DNA of 64,000 bases from Rhizonema sp. PD37 (GTDB lineage Bacteria; Cyanobacteriota; Cyanobacteriia; Cyanobacteriales; Nostocaceae): contig JAQYWO010000011.1 of the NCBI GenBank assembly GCA_029379215.1, positions 1-64,000 of the forward strand, written 5' to 3'. Positions 48,228 through 56,906 of this stretch are shown here, piece by piece. The translations under genes and the position numbers were made by a program. The notes under the pieces were generated by a model. That model was not told the DNA's origin and made no database searches. It saw only the letters and a program-made list of their open reading frames with translations. Each line of letters opens with the position of its first letter. Within the stretch, counting starts at the first letter, position 1.

Positions 48228-49724
48228 TTACACATTCACCAACCCGCCAAAAGGGAGTTGTTTTTGAAAGTAAGCACGGTAGAGTTCGCAACGCACAAGA
48301 GCGCTTACGCCCTCAATGCGAATCAATCCCAAACTTTCGAGCTGAACAGCCTCAATCGGATTAAGAGAAATACTTTGCCCAGTCGCCAAAACTTTAGCAT
48401 AGGTCGATGCCAAACTAGGATTTTCCAGCAGCTTCACCCACAGTCTCCATAAATGATCGCGGTAGATCCCGGCGTTGGCGTAAGCCGACTGTATCAGCAT
48501 ATCGAGACTTAATTTCTGACAGGAAAGAGAATACAGCGCAATCTGAATTAGTGCTGGATGTCCGCCTACAAGTGACATCAGTTGGGCAGATTCTTTACCA
48601 GCACTCCAGGAGAATCCGTGTCGGTGGGCTAAGTCTTCAACCTGTTGCTGGGTAAATTCTGGTAAACAGATAGGTAGTCCAATGTTAAACGGGGAGCAGT
48701 TGATATCCTGAGTGACTAACTCTTGTTTTGAGTAAACCAGTACTAGTTTAAACTTCTGCCAGTGAGCATTTTGTCGTGCTTCCTCACACCACGAACGTAA
48801 TAAGGCAAAGAACTCCTCAGCAATGTCAGGATTTTTAAAAAATCGATCAACTTCGTTTAACACCAGAACCACTGAACTTTGACTCTGCTTGAGCAAATAG
48901 TTCTGGAAGTAGAAGCTGCAATTCAATTTACAACCAATTTCTTCATCCCAATAGTCATTTAAGTTGGGATAGATGCCTAATTCTTTAGCAACTCGCCAGC
49001 AAAGAGAACGCAAAAGCTGATTTAAGTTAGTTAGACAATTGGAATCGAATTGGTAGCAATTGATATTCACTGTGTGATACCCTTGACTCTGTGCAAAAGC
49101 TAAGAGCCGTAGCACAAGAGAACTCTTACCCATCTGTTTAGGGGCTGAGATCCTAATCACGCAACCAAGTTGATTTAGCTCATGAAAAGCCAGTTCCTCA
49201 ATTGGGGGCCGTTGGACGTAGAAGGGGGAATCTAGAGGTATCGGACCATCTGGGTATGACCAAAGATGTTCAAGTTTATCTACCCCACAGTTAACAAATG
49301 AGTCTGTGCATAAAGCGCTTGACTCTCTCACCAGTGTCTCCTCACTAGGCGATGGGGCTGAAGCCATCTGCACTTCTGTTCTTCTGTCGGAACTCCAGAA
49401 AGCAGACGTGAAGCTTCCGCACAATTGCGCCTGAGAATCAATTTTGTTTGGTTCACTCAGGATTACGTAGTCTTCTGAGTGTAATTCTAAGTTAAAGGAG
49501 CTAAAGCACAGTCTCAGAGTTTTTTGGTCTACACCTGTATTCAAAGACCATAATCGGCTCAGAGTTTTAGTAGAAACATTGATGCGCGATCCTAAATCGT
49601 TTAGAGTTAAGCGATCGCCGTTGTTTTGCATCATTTCCACAGCCAGAATTGCTGTTTGTAGCCGCTTCAGTCCCTTTGGTGTCAGCACAGTTCCGCGTTT
49701 TCTCTTGCTCTGAGATTGTTTCAT
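48228..49724 (-). CDS. AAA-like domain ATPase with N-terminal HTH (second paralogue)
   Basis: About 498 aa from ATG 49724; a TTG at 49766 would add 14 residues. The N-terminus (TPKGLKRLQTAILAVEMMQN, then LTLNDLGSRINVSTKTLSRLW) is a helix-turn-helix region. The NTPase domain has YVQRPPIEELAFHE, Walker A SAPKQMGKSSLVLRLL and a Walker B-like VVLVLNEVDRFF, with Asn instead of the usual Asp. C-terminal elements CSPFNIGLPICLPEF, GGHPALIQIA and IYRDHLWRLW match the protein at 4450-5763 closely, so the two are paralogues flanking the NRPS cluster. The gene is convergent with the ABC transporter and divergent from the WD40 giant. Function is unknown; a regulatory STAND-like switch is likely. Confidence 0.86.
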   Translation of the reverse strand: MKQSQSKRKRGTVLTPKGLKRLQTAILAVEMMQNNGDRLTLNDLGSRINVSTKTLSRLWSLNTGVDQKTLRLCFSSFNLELHSEDYVILSEPNKIDSQAQLCGSFTSAFWSSDRRTEVQMASAPSPSEETLVRESSALCTDSFVNCGVDKLEHLWSYPDGPIPLDSPFYVQRPPIEELAFHELNQLGCVIRISAPKQMGKSSLVLRLLAFAQSQGYHTVNINCYQFDSNCLTNLNQLLRSLCWRVAKELGIYPNLNDYWDEEIGCKLNCSFYFQNYLLKQSQSSVVLVLNEVDRFFKNPDIAEEFFALLRSWCEEARQNAHWQKFKLVLVYSKQELVTQDINCSPFNIGLPICLPEFTQQQVEDLAHRHGFSWSAGKESAQLMSLVGGHPALIQIALYSLSCQKLSLDMLIQSAYANAGIYRDHLWRLWVKLLENPSLASTYAKVLATGQSISLNPIEAVQLESLGLIRIEGVSALVRCELYRAYFQKQLPFGGLVNV

Positions 49725-49766
49725 AGGAGTGATTGTGACCTTTGTTAACTGTCCTTCATTATTCAA

Positions 49767-50132
49767 CCATTCGTTATAAGGTCAATAGTTAGTTAACACT
49801 TGCATTTCAGTGAGACATTTAAGTTACAAACTTACTAGATCGTAAAAAAGTTACTTTACTCGACCTTATATTTTCTGTATTCTTTCAAAGAGAGTATTTT
49901 TTACTACTCTATTTTAAGAGATAGATACATAAATCTACAGTTAAATAATTGCTAAAGACATTTCACAGGAACAGTTTCAGATAAATTAGTATTTGTCAAG
50001 CACTTTAGTTAATCTTTTTTCTGCTACAGTAGTTATTCAAGTTGAAAATGAAGTTATTTTTATAAAGAGCGTACTGATAAACTTTGGGGACGTTCTCAGC
50101 CTGGTCACGCTAACTTATCGGTAAATTTCCCA
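49767..50132. other. Divergent promoter region
   Basis: This 366-bp AT-rich region lies between the divergent AAA-like genes. It contains gttacaaacttactagatcg and a nearby gttactttactcg as loose direct repeats, but I cannot define a promoter or operator with confidence. No gene is seen. Confidence 0.35.
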
Positions 50133-53100
50133 ATGGTTTTTAGCCAATTTAAAGTCGGTGGCAGCTTGCATTCAGGAGACCCTACATATGTGGTGCGTCG
50201 TGCTGATGAACAACTGTATACTTTCCTGAAGGCAGGGGAATTTTGTTATGTCTTCAATGCTCGACAGATGGGAAAATCTTCAATACTTGTCAGAGTTAAA
50301 CACCAGCTAGAAAAAGAAGGATACCTCTGTACCCACGTTGACATGACCCGCATTGGCAGCAGACATATTACCCCTTTACAATGGTACAAGGGTGTGGTGG
50401 GAGATTTGTGGCGGGGATTTAGTTGTTCGGGGAAAATTAATTTAAAAACTTGGTGGCAGGAACTTGAAGATATATCCCTGCTGCAAAGATTGAGTGAATT
50501 TATAGAATTATTACTAAATCAATTTGCGGATAAAAAGCTGTGTGTTTTGATAGATGAAATCGATAGTATTCTTAGTTTAGATTTTCCAGTGGATGATTTT
50601 TTTGCGCTGATTCGCTACTGCTATAATCAGCGATCGCATAATCCAGAATATCACCGCATTACTTTTGCTCTCTTTGGCGTCGCAACTCCCAGCGATTTAA
50701 TCCGCGACAAAACCAGAACCCCATTTAACATTGGTAAAGCTATCGATCTGTGTAGTTTTAGTTTGGAAGAAGCATTGCCTTTGGCGCAAGGATTTGTCGG
50801 AAAATTTGAGCGTCCCCACACGATTCTTAAAGAAATAATAGCATGGAGTGGAGGACAGCCATTTTTGACGCAAAAACTTTGTCAATTGCTAGATTGGGCA
50901 GTAGAAGAAAAACTACCCCAGAGTCAGATGCTACTCTTAACAGAAGAATTTTGGGTAGAAAGTATTGTGCGATCGCACCTAATTGACAATTGGGAATCGC
51001 TTGATGAACCAGAGCATTTAAAGACGATACGCGATCGCCTGATGCGTAATGAGAATCGTGCAGGAAGATTGCTAGGCATATATCAGCAAATCTTACAAGG
51101 TGTGCAAGTATCCACCGATGATAGTCCAGAGCAAATTGAACTTTTACTATCGGGATTAGTCATCAAACATCACTCTTTCTTACAAGTCAAAAACCGAATT
51201 TACGCAGAAGTCTTTAACCTCATGTGGGTGAACAAACAATTTAGAAGACTGCGCCCCTTCTCCCAAACCTTCGATGCTTGGATTGCATCCGCTCAAACAG
51301 ATTCATCGCGACTGCTGCGGGGACAAGCTTTAGTTGACGCTTTATCCTGGGCGCAGGGTAAAAGTTTGAGCGATCTGGACTATCAATTTTTAGCGAATAG
51401 TACCGAAGTTGATAGAAAAGAAGTCCAACTTACTTTAGAAGCACAACGCGCTCTTGAAGTTGAAGCACGACTTATAGAGGAACAAAGACGACTAGCTCAA
51501 GAGAAAAAAGCCGCTTCTCGACAAAAACTCTTATTGTTCACAGTTACTATAGCTTTGGTAGTGACTTGCGCCTTAGGGGTAGCAACATATAAGCAGTACA
51601 AAAGAGCAGTTACGAACGAGTACCTTGCAAGGGTAAGCGAAATTAAAGCTTTAGTGTCGTCTTCTGAAGGATTGTTTGCTTCAAATCGGAAGTTAGATGC
51701 GCTTGTAGAAGGTATCAAAGCGAAAAGAAAACTGCAAAACATCAACTCTGCAGCTCCAAGTATTAAGAATCAAGTGAAAAATGCCCTAGCGCAAGCTGTT
51801 TACGGAGCAGATGAATACAACCGCTTATCGGGGCATCAAGCCCCTGTTATGGGAGTGGCGATCAGCCCTGACAGTTCTGTCATTGCCTCAGCTAGCACAG
51901 ATAACACAGTAAAACTTTGGCGGCGTGACGGTAGCTTATTGACAACTCTCATTGGTCATACTGGAGTTGCTAGAGCAGTAGATTTTAGCCGTGATGGCAA
52001 GACGCTTGTTTCCGCATCTGACGATCACACGGTAAAAATCTGGCAACGAAATGGTGAGCTAATAAGAACTCTCACTGGTCACAATGCGCCTATCTGGGTA
52101 GTCAAGTTTAGCCCAGATGGTCAGTTAATTGTTTCTACAAGTATAGATGGTATTCTCAAAATTTGGACTCAGGACGGTACTTTACTCAAAACTATTGAGA
52201 GTGAACTAGTAGGATTATCAGCAGTAGCATTTAGTCCAAATAGTCAGATTTTTGTCACTGTAAGTCAGGATAACATGCTGAAATTTTGGCGGCGATCCGG
52301 TCAGTTGCTAAAAACTATACTTACTCCTACAAAAAATACTCAAGTCATCTTTAGTCCACAAAGTAACACCATCGCCATGTCAAGTGGAGACAATACTGTT
52401 AAACTTTTGACTTCCGAAGGTACATTGTTAAAAACCTTTCAGGGTCATACTGGAATTGTCACAGACGTCGCATTTAGTCCGGATGGTCAAATTATTGCCT
52501 CTTCTAGTCTGGACAAAACAATCAAACTAAGGCACATTAGCGGCTCAGAATTAGCTACGTTTAGAGGGCATAGTGCACCAGTGTGGGGGCTAGCTTGGAG
52601 TCCTGACGGCAGCTACATTGCTTCAGCCGGCACAGACAGCGTTGTGAAACTTTGGTCTAGTCACAACCCATTACTTTCAACCATCACTGCTCACGAAAAT
52701 GGCATATATGGAGTTGATATCAGTTCTGATAGTACCACAATTGCTACAGCAGGATCGGGTCAAGACAACAAGGTTAAACTTTGGGATCGTCAAGGCAAAT
52801 TGCTAGCAACATTTATGGGACATCAAGCACCAGTAATCTCTGTTGATATTAGCCCTGATGGTAAGTTAATTGCTTCTGGTGGTTTGGACACTACCGTAAA
52901 ACTTTGGCAGCGAGTTCCCACTTTAGTCAAGACTCTCACTGGTCATAAGGCTATGGTGACGTCAGTCGCCTTTAGTCCTGACGGTACTTTCCTTGCTTCA
53001 TCAAGTCAAGATGATACAGTAAAGCTTTGGAAACTTGACGGGACATTAATAAATACTTTCAATGGAAGTGGCAAAGGTTTGTGGCGATTAGCATTCAGCC

Positions 53101-53732
53101 CAGACGGTACTAGAATTGCGGTGGGCAGTGGAGACGGTACAGTGAAGATGTGGAAACTTGATGGTGAGCCAGCGCTGTTCGCGGAGCGTCTCTCTCAGGA
53201 GAAGAGAAGCGTCTCCGTCACGAAAAGAAACACGTTAGAGAAAAGTTTTCCTGCTCATAATGCGACTGTGTGGGTAGTTGCATTTAACCCCCAAGGCAAT
53301 ATTCTCGCCTCTGGTAGTGCAGACGGTACAGTGAAGATGTGGAAACTTGATGGTACTAGGTTGAAAACTCTCATAGGTCATCGTGCACCAGTGTGGGGAA
53401 TTTCATTTAGCCCAGACGGTAAAACGATCGCTACCGCAAGTGTAGACAACCAGGTGAAACTGTGGAAGTTGGACGGTACGGAACTAGCAACGTTGCGAGG
53501 GCATAGTTCTGCGGTAAGGGGAGTTAATGTAAGCCACGACGGTACTTTTTTAGCTTCAGTTGGTGAAGACAGCAAGTTAATTCTGTGGAACTTGCCACGA
53601 ATTCTCAAGCTAGATTTATTAACTGAGGGGTGCAATCGCGTGCGGGATTATTTGAGAACGAATGCAGCAGTGGAAGAAGGTGATGCCAAAGGCGCTGCTG
53701 ACGCAGGACGCCACCTTTGCGATCGTTCATAA
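50133..53732 (+). CDS. AAA-like ATPase with transmembrane segment and WD40 propellers
   Basis: 1199 aa. The N-terminal NTPase domain (~1-340) has the entry GGSLHSGDPTYVVRRADEQL, Walker A NARQMGKSSILVRV (~43-56), an intact Walker B CVLIDEIDSIL (~135) and PFNIGKAIDL. A helical stretch with charged coiled coil (ALEVEARLIEEQRRLAQEKK) leads to one membrane span near 470-488 (LLLFTVTIALVVTCALGVAT). From ~565 there are about 14 WD40 repeats (GHQAPVMGVAISPDSSVIAS, and so on), enough for two propellers. The protein is probably membrane-anchored, coupling ligand sensing by the propellers to the NTPase. Two repeat-derived segments are embedded in frame, at 53168-53228 and at the C-terminus (53680-53727). 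Confidence 0.9.
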   Translation: MVFSQFKVGGSLHSGDPTYVVRRADEQLYTFLKAGEFCYVFNARQMGKSSILVRVKHQLEKEGYLCTHVDMTRIGSRHITPLQWYKGVVGDLWRGFSCSGKINLKTWWQELEDISLLQRLSEFIELLLNQFADKKLCVLIDEIDSILSLDFPVDDFFALIRYCYNQRSHNPEYHRITFALFGVATPSDLIRDKTRTPFNIGKAIDLCSFSLEEALPLAQGFVGKFERPHTILKEIIAWSGGQPFLTQKLCQLLDWAVEEKLPQSQMLLLTEEFWVESIVRSHLIDNWESLDEPEHLKTIRDRLMRNENRAGRLLGIYQQILQGVQVSTDDSPEQIELLLSGLVIKHHSFLQVKNRIYAEVFNLMWVNKQFRRLRPFSQTFDAWIASAQTDSSRLLRGQALVDALSWAQGKSLSDLDYQFLANSTEVDRKEVQLTLEAQRALEVEARLIEEQRRLAQEKKAASRQKLLLFTVTIALVVTCALGVATYKQYKRAVTNEYLARVSEIKALVSSSEGLFASNRKLDALVEGIKAKRKLQNINSAAPSIKNQVKNALAQAVYGADEYNRLSGHQAPVMGVAISPDSSVIASASTDNTVKLWRRDGSLLTTLIGHTGVARAVDFSRDGKTLVSASDDHTVKIWQRNGELIRTLTGHNAPIWVVKFSPDGQLIVSTSIDGILKIWTQDGTLLKTIESELVGLSAVAFSPNSQIFVTVSQDNMLKFWRRSGQLLKTILTPTKNTQVIFSPQSNTIAMSSGDNTVKLLTSEGTLLKTFQGHTGIVTDVAFSPDGQIIASSSLDKTIKLRHISGSELATFRGHSAPVWGLAWSPDGSYIASAGTDSVVKLWSSHNPLLSTITAHENGIYGVDISSDSTTIATAGSGQDNKVKLWDRQGKLLATFMGHQAPVISVDISPDGKLIASGGLDTTVKLWQRVPTLVKTLTGHKAMVTSVAFSPDGTFLASSSQDDTVKLWKLDGTLINTFNGSGKGLWRLAFSPDGTRIAVGSGDGTVKMWKLDGEPALFAERLSQEKRSVSVTKRNTLEKSFPAHNATVWVVAFNPQGNILASGSADGTVKMWKLDGTRLKTLIGHRAPVWGISFSPDGKTIATASVDNQVKLWKLDGTELATLRGHSSAVRGVNVSHDGTFLASVGEDSKLILWNLPRILKLDLLTEGCNRVRDYLRTNAAVEEGDAKGAADAGRHLCDRS
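53168..53228 (+). repeat. Dispersed repeat translated in frame inside a WD40 domain
   Basis: gagccagcgctgttcgcgga, then gcgtctctctc and an inverted gagaagagaagcgtctccg, is a dispersed palindromic repeat; its first part recurs at 58513-58530 (gagccagcgctgtaggcgag). Here it codes EPALFAERLSQEKRSVSVTK, placed between the end of one WD40 blade (VKMWKLDG) and the next, where other blades have only a few residues. Confidence 0.7.
53680..53727 (+). repeat. Repeat-derived C-terminal tail of the WD40 protein
   Basis: tgatgccaaaggcgctgctg, then acgcaggacgccacctttgc, is GC-rich repeat sequence related to the gatgcctttggc repeats. It codes the last residues GDAKGAADAGRHLCDRS before TAA, so the natural C-terminus appears to have been replaced. 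Confidence 0.6.
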
Positions 53733-54339
53733 AAAATTAATATTACAAGCAGTTATTGAGTAAATGAGTCAATGTCGCGGCTAATATCCATAATGCCCGT
53801 TGGTAAAGCTTTGCACTAAATTATGATGCATATTTGCTGCTAACCAATTTTCAAGGAATAAGCAAGCTGCTTCTGATACTTTTTATAAATATAGAAATCC
53901 GGTTTGATTTCTGAATTGACTCGTGGAGGTAGGGAACAGAAAATCTACTGAGTTTTTTTCAAAAATCAAATATGAGTCCTATAGATTAAATCCGTATTTT
54001 AAAACACATATTGAGTACGGTTATTTCAAAAGTATTTTAAGCTATCATCAAAAATAAAAACACTCAAACAGGATGCTATTTGATGTCATTTATATTTCCC
54101 CAAATTGATAAAGTTATCAATTAATATTGAAACAGAACAACAGAACCTAGTACCACCAGGAGTTAGTCAAAAGTCAAAAGTCCGGATGAAATGAGCTTTG
54201 TGGGGATTTTAGATGGTTTGAGTAGAGTGACCATAGGGCAGTTCATTAATCGTTTTCTGGCGCTTGTTTTTTATTAGTCCCAAAGATGAGAACTAAACCT
54301 GCACTCCTTTGAAGCACAACCGCGAATAGGAGAGACGAA
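53733..54339. other. Intergenic, AT-rich, no gene recognised
   Basis: This 607-bp region includes segments that look like dispersed repeats (agttagtcaaaagtcaaaag at about 54162). A 28-codon frame at 54191-54277 (MSFVGILDGLSRVTIGQF...) has no supporting context. A ribosome-binding-like taggagag lies at 54327-54334, just before the dioxygenase gene. Confidence 0.4.
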
Positions 54340-55248
54340 ATGGAAATAAATATTTATGAACTAACGGCAGAAGAGCAAGCGTTTTTACCATCTGAGGAGG
54401 ATGTGGCGTTCTATCGCAAACACGGCTGGTACATCTCAAAAAAGATTTACTCGGATGAAGAAATTGACAAAGCCATCTGGGGTAGCGAACGTCACTATGC
54501 AGGCGAGCGTGACGCCAAACTCCCCGTTCCACTTAAGCCTTTCGAGGATTGGACACAGGAACAGGGTGACTGTCTGCGTATCAACGATTATATTGTGCAA
54601 TTAAATGTGCAAATCCACGAGTTAGCCATGAAACCCATTTTAGGGTCAATTGCATCACGACTTAGTGGTAGTGACCAGATGAGGCTGTTTCACAGTTCTC
54701 TTTTGTATAAGCCGCCCGACAACAATCCAGCCAGGACAACGATTGGGTGGCATTATGACCGTGCTTATTGGGTGACGTGTACTTCTGACGACATGTTAAC
54801 CGCATGGATACCCCTGCATGATTGTGACGAGAGTATGGGAACCATCACGATGATCGATGGTAGTCACTTATGGGCTAAAGATGAGTCGCCAGATCGATTG
54901 CACTCACACTTCGTAAACTCTGATGTGAAAGAATTAGATCGTAGGCTTATATCAAAATCGCGCGGGAAACCTATACATAAGATCCCGATGAATCTGAAAA
55001 AGGGGCAAGTAAGCTTCCATCACTGTCTTACGTTCCATGGTAGCGCTCAGAATCAGAGTAGCAATCCACGCATTGCAATTGCTCTCCATTTGCAGGATAG
55101 AAACAATCGGTATCGTGTACATAAACTAAAGAACGGAAAAGTCCATGTTTACAATAACGATCTAATGTGCAGGAAATTAGATGACGGAAGTCCAGACTAT
55201 GCAGATCCCGTTTTTTGTCCTGTGATATGGGAGGGAAACCCGCTATAG
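54340..55248 (+). CDS. Phytanoyl-CoA dioxygenase (PhyH) family oxygenase
   Basis: 302 aa, ATG preceded by taggagag. The Fe(II)/2-oxoglutarate facial triad is visible: HxD in GWHYDRAYW (H138, D140) and a distal His in LTFHGSAQN (H233). The 2-oxoglutarate-binding Arg is probably in NPRIAIALHLQ. The N-terminal EDVAFYRKHGWYISKKIYSD is the usual PhyH start (substrate entry helix). Such enzymes hydroxylate small molecules, including NRPS-derived peptides or free amino acids, but the substrate here is not predictable. It lies about 6 kb past the NRPS transporter, so a tailoring role is possible but unsupported. Confidence 0.87.
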   Translation: MEINIYELTAEEQAFLPSEEDVAFYRKHGWYISKKIYSDEEIDKAIWGSERHYAGERDAKLPVPLKPFEDWTQEQGDCLRINDYIVQLNVQIHELAMKPILGSIASRLSGSDQMRLFHSSLLYKPPDNNPARTTIGWHYDRAYWVTCTSDDMLTAWIPLHDCDESMGTITMIDGSHLWAKDESPDRLHSHFVNSDVKELDRRLISKSRGKPIHKIPMNLKKGQVSFHHCLTFHGSAQNQSSNPRIAIALHLQDRNNRYRVHKLKNGKVHVYNNDLMCRKLDDGSPDYADPVFCPVIWEGNPL

Positions 55249-55300
55249 GGCAAGGATTAGGGCGTTACACATGCCCGTGACTCATAGCTGCCTTCTGAAA

Positions 55301-55356
55301 GGTCATCGTGCATCATTGTGGGGAATTTCATTTAGCCCAGACGGTAAAACGATCGC
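55301..55356 (+). pseudogene. WD40-blade fragment duplicated from the upstream giant gene
   Basis: Positions 55301-55356 match 53376-53431 almost exactly (ggtcatcgtgca, then gtggggaatttcatttagcc and agacggtaaaacgatcgc). They code GHRASLWGISFSPDGKTIA without any surrounding open frame. It is a leftover of a duplication or of a recombined second WD40 gene. Confidence 0.8.
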
Positions 55357-55436
55357 CCTTGCTACATATACTCAATTGCAATTTCATCAATAAACATTTT
55401 TGAATGGTGTTCGTCAATTTTGACCGTGAACCGGAG

Positions 55437-55500
55437 TGATCGCAGCTATAGCTATTCTTAATTATATCCCCAGGTGCCCCGGAACGCCACTTTGGGAGGA
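55437..55500. repeat. Dispersed repeat, second copy
   Basis: tgatcgcagctatagctatt, then ttaattatatcccc and cgccactttgggag, is a diverged copy of the sequence at 4105-4180 (gcgatcgcagctatagctgt...). It lies upstream of the YciI gene. Confidence 0.65.
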
Positions 55501-55615
55501 GAATATATAAGATACAACTGAGAACTGATATATTGGAGAATCTATATAATGTAACTTACGAACCTGACAAGCGCTTGGAAAATATTTCAACATAGAAATT
55601 TAAGAGGAAGAGCAA

Positions 55616-55882
55616 ATGTCGTGGTTTGTAAAGATTGAAGAAGGTAAAGTTGACAAAAGTACTTTTGATCAATATGTACCAGCACATAAAGCCTATGTGC
55701 AAGAGTTGATTGCCAAAGGACATCAGGCAAAAACTGGGTATTGGCAGCAACGAGGAGGTGGCATGATGCTGTTTGAAGCGGCATCAATGGATGAAGCCGA
55801 AGCCATTGTGGCTGCCGATCCTTTGATCCAAAATGGTTGCGTCAACTATCAACTTTATGAATGGCGAATTTTGGTGGAATAA
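55616..55882 (+). CDS. YciI family protein
   Basis: 88 aa with a good ribosome site (aagaggaag, 6-7 bases before ATG). The sequence is a full YciI-like ferredoxin-fold protein: MSWFVKIEEGKVDKSTFDQY, then PAHKAYVQELIAKG (conserved His), MDEAEAIVAADPLIQNG (conserved Asp-Pro) and the final YQLYEWRILVE. Family members are small dimeric alpha/beta proteins with a putative His-Asp active site. Some act as dehalogenase- or hydrolase-like enzymes, but most have no known substrate. It is a single gene flanked by repeats. Confidence 0.9.
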   Translation: MSWFVKIEEGKVDKSTFDQYVPAHKAYVQELIAKGHQAKTGYWQQRGGGMMLFEAASMDEAEAIVAADPLIQNGCVNYQLYEWRILVE

Positions 55883-55958
55883 TTTGAGAGTAGAGGCGGG
55901 TTTAATCAAGAGTGCTGTTATCGTTTGAGTCACAGACTTTAGAGGGTGTAGGGTGTGG

Positions 55959-56020
55959 GGAACCCACGTTTTTAAACGTGGGATTGCAAAAAGGACACCG
56001 TTTTTCTCGCACTCGAAAAG
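55959..56020. repeat. Hairpin-bearing dispersed element, inverted copy
   Basis: ggaacccacgtttttaaacg, then tgggattgcaaaaaggacacc and gtttttctcgcactcgaaaag, corresponds in reverse complement to 2737-2805. The hairpin CCCACGTTT/AAACGTGGG (55962-55981) differs from the other copy's CCCACACTT/AAGTGTGGG by paired changes. A poly-pyrimidine/purine stretch (cccctctcccaag) follows at about 56040. Confidence 0.7.
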
Positions 56021-56196
56021 CGCCTCTGTGTAAGCTTCCCCCCTCTCCCAAGTTTGGGAGAGGGGATGGGGGTGAGGGCGAGAGTGTATGACACACAACC
56101 GAGAAACGCTAAAAAACATCTTCATACTCACCCCGATAAAAATGCAAAATCTAAAATAAACTCCCAATTCCTAAATTTGATGCTATGCTATTTTTA

Positions 56197-56290
56197 GACC
56201 TGGATCTACGCGACTGCAACGCCCAAATCTTGTCAGGACCGGAAGGTAGCAGCAACACGGGATGCTTGTAGTAGGCGTAGTCTCCGGGTC
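56197..56290 (+). ncRNA. ffs: Signal recognition particle RNA (bacterial small SRP RNA)
   Basis: The universally conserved SRP core is visible: tgtcaggaccggaaggtagc at 56231-56250 (the GTCAGG...GGAAGG...AGCA tetraloop-side helix). The ends pair perfectly: GACCTGGA (56197-56204) with TCCGGGTC (56283-56290), allowing G-U pairs, and inner strands such as ctacgc/gcgtag also pair. A length of about 94 nt fits the short bacterial form lacking an Alu domain. With Ffh it forms the particle that targets membrane proteins. The 3' end lies about 28 bases before the phasin-like start codon. Confidence 0.93.
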
Positions 56291-56318
56291 GCCTCATTTT
56301 AGGAGCGCAAGAGCGACA

Positions 56319-56708
56319 ATGCCTGGTTTCGGAGATGTTGTTAAAAAAGCCTTTTACCTCGGTGTTGGGTTGGCGTCTTATGCGGGTGAGAAAGCAGGCG
56401 GAAGATTAGCCGAACTGCGATCGCAAGTCGAAAAGCTCGCAGACGAAATGGTTGCGCGGGGTGAAATGACAACAGAGGAAGGTCGGCGCTTTGTTGAAGA
56501 TATGATGAAGCAAGCTCAGCAGTCATCGCCAATAGGTGTACCAGTTGAGAAAACACCAGCCTCAGAACCTCGCCGTATTGAAATTTTAGAGGAAGAAGAA
56601 CACCCAAAAGCCAAAGAAGCACCACCAACAGAAAATGTTGATAGATTGCGCACACAAGTGCAACAAATGCAAGAAGAATTAAGAAGGCTACAGCGAGAAC
56701 AAGGTTAG
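56319..56708 (+). CDS. Phasin family-like protein
   Basis: 129 aa from ATG 56319; the frame is open upstream, but that part lies in the SRP RNA. It starts MPGFGDVVKKAFYLGVGLAS and has helical LAELRSQVEKLADEMVARGE, MTTEEGRRFVEDMMKQA, then a Pro/Glu-rich linker and a C-terminal coiled coil VDRLRTQVQQMQEELRRLQR. This matches cyanobacterial small proteins annotated as phasin family. They are all-helical and may associate with membranes or polyhydroxyalkanoate granules, although no PHA genes are in the window. Its position right after ffs is conserved in my recollection of related genomes, but I could not check that. Confidence 0.8.
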   Translation: MPGFGDVVKKAFYLGVGLASYAGEKAGGRLAELRSQVEKLADEMVARGEMTTEEGRRFVEDMMKQAQQSSPIGVPVEKTPASEPRRIEILEEEEHPKAKEAPPTENVDRLRTQVQQMQEELRRLQREQG

Positions 56709-56906
56709 TTGACAGGCTCTGTAATCTCTATGCAGAAATTAGGAGGAAAAAAATTTAAATAATTTATCACTCTTAACCAGCTGACAATGTATCAAACTTT
56801 GTGTCATAAAATAAATTAATATATATATTTTTGTAAAATTAAAGTTTAATTGGAGGGCTCTGTCTCCTCCTCACTTATCAGAGGACGTTCCGGCGTACTA
56901 ATTTTT

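Noticed and set aside
54191..54277. 28-codon frame starting MSFVGILDGL
   Set aside because: No conserved context or clear ribosome site; too short to support.
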